DNA from: Algoriphagus aestuariicola
GTDB taxonomy: Bacteria > Bacteroidota > Bacteroidia > Cytophagales > Cyclobacteriaceae
Direction: 5' to 3'
NCBI RefSeq assembly: GCF_017254835.1
Contig: NZ_JAFKCW010000002.1
Location: 1,189,600 to 1,253,599, forward strand
Length of the DNA stretch: 64,000 nucleotides
Shown: in pieces, positions 17,320-24,932 of the stretch
How the letters are laid out: each line of letters begins with the position of its first letter
Numbering within the stretch: the stretch's first letter is position 1
Program-made: the position numbers and the translations under genes
The notes under the pieces: model-generated
What the model saw: the letters and a program-made list of their open reading frames with translations, nothing else
Databases searched by the model: none
What the model was told of the DNA's origin: nothing

Positions 17320-17784
17320 TTATAATATAATTTTTAGTGAAGGGACATCGTCCGCGCTACGATTGTCATATACCAAATTCCCTTTATAATAAATTTTAGA
17401 GAGCACCTTTCCTCCATTCTCCATCAAGTGCCACTCAGGAATGAAGGACTCGGAAATTGTATCACTGAGTTTAAGAATTGTCTCTTCTCCACCCAATCCA
17501 AGGGCTAATAAATTTTTCATTTTCCCTTCATGGAAGAAAATCGAATAATTTCTGGGATTGTCCATCTCAGGATTAAAGACTTCTTTCAATTGGCCATTTT
17601 CTTTATAGAAAACTTTGATATCGCCTTGACTAATAGTTGAATTCTCCGAATTAAGCAAGTCCGCGCCACCCTCATCCACTATTTCAAGATATAAATTAAT
17701 GGACACAGGGATAGAATTTGGAATTTCTTCGTTTGAGCAGGACAACAAGCAAACTGAAATCATCACTAAGATTATATTTTTCAT
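17320..17784 (-). CDS. Small lipoprotein downstream of the C10 peptidase
   Basis: 154 aa with the lipoprotein signal MKNIILVMISVCLLSC (Cys16). The mature part is beta-rich and includes NLYLEIVDEGGADLLNSEN and DIKVFYKENGQ. Lipoproteins with this DLL...DIK(V/L)YY pattern occur widely in Bacteroidota but have no known function. It starts only 4 bp after the stop of the C10 peptidase gene and is surely co-transcribed. A companion or inhibitor role is therefore conceivable but unproved. Base composition is clearly AT-richer than the genes outside 17.1-19.3 kb. Confidence 0.75.
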   Translation of the reverse strand: MKNIILVMISVCLLSCSNEEIPNSIPVSINLYLEIVDEGGADLLNSENSTISQGDIKVFYKENGQLKEVFNPEMDNPRNYSIFFHEGKMKNLLALGLGGEETILKLSDTISESFIPEWHLMENGGKVLSKIYYKGNLVYDNRSADDVPSLKIIL

Positions 17785-17788
17785 ACTG

Positions 17789-19072
17789 TTATGGTTTAAT
17801 GTTGAAAATCATTTTCTGATTCGCGTTGAAATTATATGTGGTTCCGCCTACTATTGGATTAAAACTATTATAGTTATAGAAGCCGTTTCCTGAATTAGGC
17901 CCCCATCCCCAATTCATGTGCAATTTAAGGAGGGTTTGTCCAGAACAATAAACAGCGCGAAGATAACCATCAGATACCCACATATGACCTTCTGTGTATT
18001 TTTTGAAAATCCACCAACCAGATTGAGTCGCTCCACTCAAAATAACTGGACGTAAATTATCCAACTCCGATCTCACGGTAGCGGAACTGTAAGAAGTCCT
18101 AGAGGCCGTTGAATATCCAAAATTATTCACAAAAACAGAAGAATAATTGGCATTGTCACTAATACCCGTACCATTACAGTCAATCTCTCGATCACCACTA
18201 GGAAAAGAGTAAAAAATATCAGCCATTAGTCCTGCCGTGGAGGAAGTACCAAAAGTGTTTGGCATATTCAAGAAATTATAGCTGGTAGGATGTTCGTGAT
18301 ATCTCATTACTTGCGCCATTGCCACTGCAACACACCCCGCAAAAGCTCTCCCACATGCTGCATTACTACAAGATGAAGTAGGCATTTGGTCATTATAGGT
18401 ACAGGTTTGATTCCAAACGGTAGACAATAAGGGACCAACTTGAGTATATTGATCTTCGCAGCCGCCGCCGCCTGGATCACAATCATTCTGTATTGAAAAA
18501 TTAGGAGTTATTGACCTTTGAATTGGACAAGAATTCCAAAGTGAAGATTGGGATTGAATTTCAAACTCGTTAAGCCCCATCTCGACCCCCGATTTACTTC
18601 GGATTTCTTCAATGTAGTCCCTTTGACTCACCACCCAATCCACCAGTGGCCCGGGATAGGTGAAACTCTCGTCCAAAATAAAGCTTCACTCATCGGAGAA
18701 AGCCAAAATGGGAGTAGCCCTTTTGTCTCCTGCAATAATTATCCAGCCACCTTCTTCGTAATTGACAATGTGAAAAAGATCAAGATTTTGTTTTCCCGGC
18801 GCAGATTTGATTTGCTTTACTGTCCTGCCGGATAGTCTTCTAATTTCATAATCCTTTCTATTTCGAGCCTTATCCTTTTCTTTATTGCCTAATACGTCGG
18901 GAAACTCAATTACACTAGCGATAAGCTCGGCTTCCTTTGAGTTTACGTAAAATTCATCCGCATTCGAATTGAAGGATGGCTCATTTTCCAAATCCCCTTG
19001 CTGACAAGCTGAATTAACAAACGAGAGGAGAATGCCTATCAAAAGACTTTTAATAGTATTTTTTTGTTTCAT
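17789..19072 (-). pseudogene. C10 family (streptopain-like) cysteine peptidase interrupted by an in-frame TGA
   Basis: From ATG 19072 the gene encodes a lipoprotein-type signal (LLIGILLSFVNSAC), then a SpeB-type propeptide ending in WIIIAGDKRATPILAFSDE. A TGA at 18686-18688 stops it. The same frame continues at once with SFILDESFTYPGPLVDWVVS and the whole catalytic domain: catalytic Cys in ACGRAFAGCVAVAMAQVMRYH and catalytic His in EGHMWVSDGYL, ending NANQKMIFNIKP. Without the TGA it would be one protein of about 427 aa. A single base change (for example GGA to TGA) explains it, so it is a recent nonsense mutation, a sequencing error, or readthrough. A TTG at 18676 could in theory start the catalytic part alone, without signal or propeptide. 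Confidence 0.85.
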
Positions 19073-19114
19073 TTTGTTTTCGTTTAACCTTATCGATAAT
19101 AATCGAAACAAATA

Positions 19115-19156
19115 AACCTTCAAAAAATACCCAATACAGGGTATTTTTTGAAGGTT
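19115..19156. repeat. Perfect 18-bp inverted repeat upstream of the C10 peptidase
   Basis: AACCTTCAAAAAATACCC (19115-19132) is perfectly inverted at 19139-19156 around a 6-base loop. It lies 43-84 bases before the peptidase start codon on the minus strand, in its promoter or leader region. It has no classic T-run in that direction. The following 19157-19344 shows no gene. Confidence 0.7.
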
Positions 19157-19344
19157 ATGGGTAATTTTTTAGAATTTTATCAGTTTTCAGACTCCATCTT
19201 CAAGAGTTTGACAACCCATTCATCAGGATTTGAAATTATAAAATACTTATAGGGGAGTCGTAATCCAGAAGCATGAAAACGGATTGAAAACCCCATGAAT
19301 AAGTCCTCGCAACTGCAAATTTCGAGAAACCAAGTTTGAGAGCA

Positions 19345-21396
19345 CTATTTTTTAAGTTCGCTATCCACTTTTTCTAAAAACAGTCCCTCCGCATAAAATT
19401 GCCAGTCTGAGAACTTCAGCGCCTGATTGGCCAAGTGGACATGGTGATCCTGATCCAGAATGTAGTCAGCCGGCTTGTGCAGTTGACGGGTCTTGCCATA
19501 GACCGTTTCCAGTTGGCTTTGGATCGCCGTCCATTCCTCGCGCATCCCGGCCAATTTTGCTTCAGCTTGGGCCTTTTTTTCTCCACTGGGTTCATCCAGT
19601 TCTGCCAGCGTAATCAGCGCACGATTGGAAAATTGAGCCGCTTGCGCAACCTGCTCGTACACTTCCAAAGTATAAGTGTTTCTCACCGCTAGCTTTTTCG
19701 ACTCTTGGATCAACTGGAGAACAGAATCGATTTGAGCTTGATTAGCCTGGGCAGTCGAGACTTTTTCCGCATATTTTTGAGTCCAAGCACCAGCCGAGTC
19801 TGTATTTGGGAAGGGAATTATCGCTTCTTCAAGTGGGTTTTCCAGAGTCTTTAGCCTATTCCTGTCTTTCTTTTTGTTCAACAAGGCATTCTTCCAAAAA
19901 GCAACGGGTTCTTCGAGTCGATTGATGAATTCCATTTCGGCGCCAGCCAGAGCCGGTCCAAATGCCCGCTGTCGGTATGCCGCATGGAGTTCCTCGGTAT
20001 TTCGCTTGTCCCCTGCCCAAGTATACTCTGCAAAAATCGCAATGCCCCTGCCATAAAGCTCAAAGTGCGGAGAGTCGTCGTCCCAAAGGGTCAGCAGCAA
20101 GCCGTCGGCTTTGTTCCGGATCGAAATCAGGGCAAAATCCCGGATGTTGTTTGTATTGCTTTGGTCTTGGGGCAAGAGGTTCCAGCGGGTTTGTCCGGCG
20201 GTAGCGCCCATGACTTTCAGGCCATTGTCCGCAAACCACTTCATGGCTCGGATGTTTCCCGGGGACTCCGGTGCGTCGTAGTTCCAACGCATGTAGACGC
20301 AGTTTTTCGGAAACATCCCCACATACTCGTTCAGGTTAGTTTCATTGGCAGACCAGATGCTGTCCACCTGTGCCTCACTCAGCTTTCCATTGTAGATCGA
20401 GTTGTACACCTCTGCATTTTTCAGCGGCATATCGTCCCAAAAGATTGGCGTGAGGCCTTTTTGAGCAGCGTACTCACTCACTCGGTTGAGCCAAGTAAGC
20501 TGAAGCTCCAAGGGAGATTTCCCGCTATTTCGCCCGGTGGTGTGAACCTCATCCCCTCCCACGTGCAAATAATTGGCGTAAGGAAAGGCCTTCAGCGCAT
20601 CCTCATAAAGGTCAAACTGCACTTTGTACGTATTTTCATCCAGAGGATTAAAAGCCCAATCGCTTTGAGGATCGTCACGGAGTGGCTTGTATTCGTCGTG
20701 CTTCAGGATAAAAGAAGCATGTCCCAATCCCTGCACCAGCGGGCTGATTCGGATATTTCGTGCCATGGCATAGTCACTGATCGCCTTCCAATCCGTGATC
20801 GAAAACGCATCCGAAGAAGCAACTTTGGGCTGAAGTTCGTAGCCCAACTTATCCTCTACTTCGACGATCACGGCGTTTATTTTTTGCGCAGCAAAGCGAT
20901 CCATGAGCTCGTAGTAGTACTCTTTTTTCTCGAGGTGATGCTTCACATCCAGGTGTACTGCTCGGTATGCCAATGCAGGGGTGTCAGTGATCTTACAGAG
21001 GGGCAGCGGAACGTTTTGGTCTTTCGCATCTTCCAGCAGCTGGGAAACGGTCATCAAACCATACCAAAGACCGGCTTTTGAGCTCGCTTTGATTTCGACT
21101 TTGTCAGAAGAAATTACGAGTTCATATCCTTCAGACGCAATTCCAGAAGCCGGATCGAGGGAAAATACCAGCTCCTCCTTTTGCAGGCTAAGTGGATCTT
21201 TGCCACTTACAAAAATGTCTTTGGCTCGCTTAAAAGATTCATCGACATCGGAAATAGCCAGTTTGGAACTGCCCGTGATCTCGAAAGAGGTCGGGCTGGG
21301 CAAAACCACAAAATGAGCATCGGAGGTGGGTTGTGGTCCGCAGGCAAAGGCAGCGGAAAAAAGAACCAGAATACTGGCAAGTTGAAAGAAACGCAT
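19345..21396 (-). CDS. Glycoside hydrolase family 20 beta-N-acetylhexosaminidase, lipoprotein
   Basis: 683 aa. The signal ends in AAFAC (Cys19). An N-terminal GH20b-type domain (about 30-135) precedes the TIM barrel, starting YRAVHLDVKHHLEKKEYYYELMD. The catalytic acid pair lies in YLHVGGDEVHTTGR (Asp-Glu). A C-terminal helical part of about 200 residues follows. The family removes terminal GlcNAc or GalNAc by substrate-assisted catalysis. As a lipoprotein it probably acts in the periplasm or on the outer membrane, on chitin or glycoprotein oligosaccharides. No SusCD pair adjoins it. It is divergent from the GntP gene. Confidence 0.9.
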   Translation of the reverse strand: MRFFQLASILVLFSAAFACGPQPTSDAHFVVLPSPTSFEITGSSKLAISDVDESFKRAKDIFVSGKDPLSLQKEELVFSLDPASGIASEGYELVISSDKVEIKASSKAGLWYGLMTVSQLLEDAKDQNVPLPLCKITDTPALAYRAVHLDVKHHLEKKEYYYELMDRFAAQKINAVIVEVEDKLGYELQPKVASSDAFSITDWKAISDYAMARNIRISPLVQGLGHASFILKHDEYKPLRDDPQSDWAFNPLDENTYKVQFDLYEDALKAFPYANYLHVGGDEVHTTGRNSGKSPLELQLTWLNRVSEYAAQKGLTPIFWDDMPLKNAEVYNSIYNGKLSEAQVDSIWSANETNLNEYVGMFPKNCVYMRWNYDAPESPGNIRAMKWFADNGLKVMGATAGQTRWNLLPQDQSNTNNIRDFALISIRNKADGLLLTLWDDDSPHFELYGRGIAIFAEYTWAGDKRNTEELHAAYRQRAFGPALAGAEMEFINRLEEPVAFWKNALLNKKKDRNRLKTLENPLEEAIIPFPNTDSAGAWTQKYAEKVSTAQANQAQIDSVLQLIQESKKLAVRNTYTLEVYEQVAQAAQFSNRALITLAELDEPSGEKKAQAEAKLAGMREEWTAIQSQLETVYGKTRQLHKPADYILDQDHHVHLANQALKFSDWQFYAEGLFLEKVDSELKK

Positions 21397-21567
21397 GGGT
21401 TATTTTGATTTTGGCCGAAAATAGGGAAAATGCCCGAATTGGCGATCCGAAATTCCGGAAGATGGCGCTATTCCACGACAGGTCTTTGATATTCCCCATT
21501 TTTGCCTAATTTTTAGAATCCATGTTTGGAATCTCCAACAGGAAGAAAAAACCACAACAAACCCAAA

Positions 21568-22899
21568 ATGCTGACACTTTTGATTATCCTGGTTGCCTTG
21601 GCCATGATCCTGATTGCCATTGTCAAGTTCGATATCCACCCATTTTTGGCGCTCTTCGTCGGCGCCATCCTTTATGGCCTGATGATGCGTATGCCGACCG
21701 AACTTATCATCAAGTCTATTTCGGAAGGCTTCGGTGGGGTAATAGGAAGTGTGGGGATGCTGATCCTGCTAGGAGTGATCATGGGGACTTTCCTTGAAAA
21801 AACGGGGGGAGCGATTGTGATCGCAGATCGAATCTTGAAGTGGATAGGCGAAAAATCAGTCAATCTCTCGATGATGCTAAGCGGATGGGTGCTTTCCATC
21901 CCGGTTTTTGGTGACAGCACCATCATCATGATGAACCCGATTGCCAAGTCTCTGTCGGTCAAAAGCAAAATATCCTACGCCGCCACCATAGTCGCGCTGT
22001 CGCTTGGCGCCATGGCTAGTCATGCGCTAGTTCCTCCTACTCCCGGGCCTATCGCCACCGCTGGAATCTTGGGGGCGGACCTCGGTCAGGTGATCTTTTG
22101 GGGAGTAATTGTTTCCCTGATTGCCCTGATACCCTTGTACATTTTTGTTTCTCGATTCGTAGTCAAAATCCCCCTAGAAGCAAAGATGGGTATAGACGAA
22201 AACAAACTCGAAAAGAAACAACTTCCTCCTTTTTTTGCCGCGCTGACTCCTGTCTTGGTGCCTTTGTTTCTGATCATTCTGGCCTCCATCGCCAATTATC
22301 CCACTCGTCCGTTTGGCGAAGGACAGTTTTTCGTCGTCATTCAGTTTATCGGAACTCCAGTGATCGCATTGCTTCTCGGCGCTATACTTTCTTTCACTCT
22401 CCCCAAGAAATTTGAAGTAAGGCTACTTTCCTCATCGGGCTGGATTGGAGAATCCATCTTGCTTGCCGCGCCTGTCATTTTCATTACAGGGGCTGGAGCG
22501 GTATTTGGCAAAATGCTGCAAAACTCCGGTGTCGGGGATTTGGTGACTTCCAGCATGAGTGACGCTAATTGGGGGATCTTTTTGCCGTTTTTGATCGCTT
22601 TTGCATTGAAGACTGCACAAGGCTCAACGACTGTTGCCATGATCACCACAGCCTCCATCATTGCTCCCATCTTGGGACCGCTCGGCTTGGATTCGGAGAC
22701 GATGAAGGTCTTTACGGCATTGGCCATCGGGGCCGGATCCTTGGCAGTTTCCCATGCCAACGACAGCGGATTCTGGGTGGTCACCCAGCTCTCAGGCATG
22801 TCGATCAAACAAGGAAACATGTCCCACAGCCTAGGGACGGTTATTGCGAGCGTCACTGCGATCCTGTCAATCTATATTCTGACTCTGGTGGTAGGATAA
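21568..22899 (+). CDS. GntP family gluconate/sugar-acid:H+ symporter
   Basis: 443 aa with about twelve hydrophobic segments. GntP family signatures include FDIHPFLALFVGAILYGL, GDSTIIMMNPIAKSL, HALVPPTPGPIATAGILGADLG and the C-terminal AQGSTTVAMITTASI and HANDSGFWVV. It imports gluconate or related sugar acids through the inner membrane. ATG 21568 starts right before the first helix; the in-frame ATG at 21526 adds 14 polar residues and is less likely. It converges within 17 bp on an SDR dehydrogenase, so the pair may form a sugar-acid uptake and oxidation locus. Confidence 0.92.
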   Translation: MLTLLIILVALAMILIAIVKFDIHPFLALFVGAILYGLMMRMPTELIIKSISEGFGGVIGSVGMLILLGVIMGTFLEKTGGAIVIADRILKWIGEKSVNLSMMLSGWVLSIPVFGDSTIIMMNPIAKSLSVKSKISYAATIVALSLGAMASHALVPPTPGPIATAGILGADLGQVIFWGVIVSLIALIPLYIFVSRFVVKIPLEAKMGIDENKLEKKQLPPFFAALTPVLVPLFLIILASIANYPTRPFGEGQFFVVIQFIGTPVIALLLGAILSFTLPKKFEVRLLSSSGWIGESILLAAPVIFITGAGAVFGKMLQNSGVGDLVTSSMSDANWGIFLPFLIAFALKTAQGSTTVAMITTASIIAPILGPLGLDSETMKVFTALAIGAGSLAVSHANDSGFWVVTQLSGMSIKQGNMSHSLGTVIASVTAILSIYILTLVVG

Positions 22900-22915
22900 A
22901 AATCCCAACGTGAAT

Positions 22916-23710
22916 CTACCTCGCCGTCCAGCCTCCATCCACGGTGAGCATTGAGCCGACTAGGTAGGTACCTGCTGCAGAAGCCAGGAAAATCGCAGCG
23001 CCTTGGATTTCCTTGAGTTCGCCCCATCTACCCAGCGCTGTAGCGCCGACGACGAACTTCTTGCCCTCCTCCGTATCCGCAATCGGCAGGTTCATCTCAG
23101 TCAAAAATGGTCCAGGACAGATCGCGTTGACGGTAATATTCCAAGGAGCCAGCTCCAAAGCAAGGGCGCGGGTCATCTGCACCACCGCACCTTTGCTCGA
23201 CGCATATGGTGTTCTATTCGACAGTCCAACGAGACCCAAGGTGCTGGCGAGATTGATTATTGATCCTCCTTTTTGCTCCTTCATATAGGGCGTCACGGCA
23301 CGGCTTGCCAGCCAAGTCCCGGTGACGTTGACATCCATGACCTTCGTAAAATCTCCATAACTCAGTTCATCTATCGCCCCGCGAATGTTGATTCCTGCCG
23401 AATTGATCAGAATATCTATGCTTCCAAAGGCGTCAAAAGCAGTCTTCGCCATGGCTTCCATTCCATCCTTATCGGCTACATCTGCCGAGAAAGTCAGGGC
23501 CTTCACCCCGTATTGAGCGGCAATTTCAGCAGCTTCAGCATCCCCGTCAGCTGCATTTCTGCTGACCAATAGCACATTGGCTCCTGCCGAAGCGAGGCCG
23601 GCAGCCATTGCCAAACCAAGGCCCTTGGTGCCTCCGGTGATGATGGCGGATTTGCCTTTGAGTGAAAAAAGTGAAATTCCTGGAAGTTGGGAGAAGTCTA
23701 GATTTGGCAT
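22916..23710 (-). CDS. SDR family oxidoreductase (gluconate/sugar dehydrogenase-like)
   Basis: 264 aa classical short-chain dehydrogenase. The NAD(P)-binding TGGTKGLG is at residues 26-33; NSAG, the catalytic Ser in INLAST, Y-x-x-x-K in YASSKGA, and the C-terminal GSMLTVDGGWTAR follow. The overall look is that of gluconate 5-dehydrogenase and related sugar dehydrogenases, but SDR substrates cannot be read from sequence. The convergent gluconate permease supports a sugar-acid substrate. Transcribed in the same direction as the isomerase and haem lipoprotein genes further upstream (gap 123 bp). Confidence 0.88.
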   Translation of the reverse strand: MPNLDFSQLPGISLFSLKGKSAIITGGTKGLGLAMAAGLASAGANVLLVSRNAADGDAEAAEIAAQYGVKALTFSADVADKDGMEAMAKTAFDAFGSIDILINSAGINIRGAIDELSYGDFTKVMDVNVTGTWLASRAVTPYMKEQKGGSIINLASTLGLVGLSNRTPYASSKGAVVQMTRALALELAPWNITVNAICPGPFLTEMNLPIADTEEGKKFVVGATALGRWGELKEIQGAAIFLASAAGTYLVGSMLTVDGGWTAR

Positions 23711-23833
23711 GGGAGTAAATTTAGGTTGGAAGACTGGAGACCAAAGAAATTTTTGTCGGTGTCAAATGATCGATGTCTGGTGAATTGGAAATTGAAATTT
23801 ATAGAAACAGAAACTAAGATCGAAATTCAAAAC

Positions 23834-24913
23834 TCAAATGGAGAGTTGGGTTTTAGAATATGCTAAGCACTTTAATACATTTTCTTCTTCGTAGGCCAAC
23901 CTTTGCTCAGGAGTTAGGCTTTTTATCTTCGGAAGTGCGCTGGGATATGCATGATCTCTAACCAGCCTCAAAGCCTTCGCAAGTTCTTGTGCAGAGGGGT
24001 TCTGAAAGGTCGTCCAATAACTTTCCTCCAAACATGGAATCTGAAGCGGGTCGCGGGTGATCATCTCCAGACTGAACGTAATCGAAGGACTGTGTTTTTG
24101 ACAAAGTGAAACGGCTTCCTTAAGATCCACGATACCGGTACCTAGGGGAACCTCTGAAAGCAAAAAACCCTTCTCATAGCTTCTTACCCCCATGTCCTTG
24201 ACGTGCGTAGAAAAGGCAAAGGGAGCCAAAGTTCGGATCACCTCCATGGGTTCCTCCAGCAGAGAGACATTGTTTCCAAAATCCAAAGTCACTCCGACCC
24301 ACTCACTATTTATGTTTTGGATAATATCCCTTAGTTCGGCAGCTTTCCAATCTTTATGGTTTTCGACAGCCAGCTTCATCCGGTGCTTTGCCATGATGGG
24401 TTCGGCTAACTGGATTGACTTGATAGAATTCGTTTTAAAATTGACCCAATCAGCTTCTGTCTTGAAGGTTTCGTAGCGTCGACCACTGAGACAGGCTGTT
24501 CGGAGCACTGTTGCCCCGGCCTCTTTTGCTGCCAAAACTTCCTTCTCAAAGCGCGCTACATCCTCGGGATTTTTTGGAACCCCAATGCTTCCCTCCAGAT
24601 ATATCCCGAGCTTTTCGCGCTCATCTCTCATTTTTCCAGAAAATTCCGTCGTCCAACCCCCGACTGTGGTCTGAATTCCGCCGGCACCTATGGAATGGCA
24701 ATGTCTCATGAGGTCGAGTGCATCCTTGAATCCCGGATATTTTTGGCTTTCGACTTTGGAACCGTAGCGACTGTAAGAATGAACCACCACGCCCATCGGA
24801 ACGCCTTTCAAGCTCTCCGGCAGCGCTGAAAAAGGAAAAGCAAACGCACCGGCAGCCAAGCCAGCTTTTTTCAGAAAATCTCTTCTAGATTCGAAATTGT
24901 AAAGCTTGTCCAT
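23834..24913 (-). CDS. Tat-exported sugar phosphate isomerase/epimerase-like TIM barrel protein
   Basis: 359 aa. The N-terminus has a twin-arginine motif (SRRDFLKK) followed by a hydrophobic AGLAAGAFAFPFSA, so it is exported folded. The rest is an AP-endonuclease-2 type TIM barrel with metal-site motifs such as LAVENHKDW, GVTLDFGNN, FSTHVKDMG and FSLEMITRDP (Glu, Asp, His, Glu). Relatives isomerise or epimerise sugars. The natural substrate is unknown and periplasmic location is inferred from the Tat signal. It follows the haem lipoprotein gene by 19 bp, forming an operon. Confidence 0.87.
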   Translation of the reverse strand: MDKLYNFESRRDFLKKAGLAAGAFAFPFSALPESLKGVPMGVVVHSYSRYGSKVESQKYPGFKDALDLMRHCHSIGAGGIQTTVGGWTTEFSGKMRDEREKLGIYLEGSIGVPKNPEDVARFEKEVLAAKEAGATVLRTACLSGRRYETFKTEADWVNFKTNSIKSIQLAEPIMAKHRMKLAVENHKDWKAAELRDIIQNINSEWVGVTLDFGNNVSLLEEPMEVIRTLAPFAFSTHVKDMGVRSYEKGFLLSEVPLGTGIVDLKEAVSLCQKHSPSITFSLEMITRDPLQIPCLEESYWTTFQNPSAQELAKALRLVRDHAYPSALPKIKSLTPEQRLAYEEENVLKCLAYSKTQLSI

Positions 24914-24932
24914 AATTTCTGAGGTTTTGGGT

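Noticed and set aside
18686-18688. TGA as a selenocysteine codon in the C10 peptidase
   Set aside because: The position is not a catalytic Cys, no SECIS-like hairpin is seen after it, and C10 peptidases are not selenoproteins. A nonsense mutation or sequence error is simpler.
19984-21081. Open frame of 365 codons on the plus strand
   Set aside because: It lies fully antisense to the GH20 hexosaminidase gene, which has all its motifs. The predicted protein has no domain pattern and an unnatural composition rich in His, Arg and Val.
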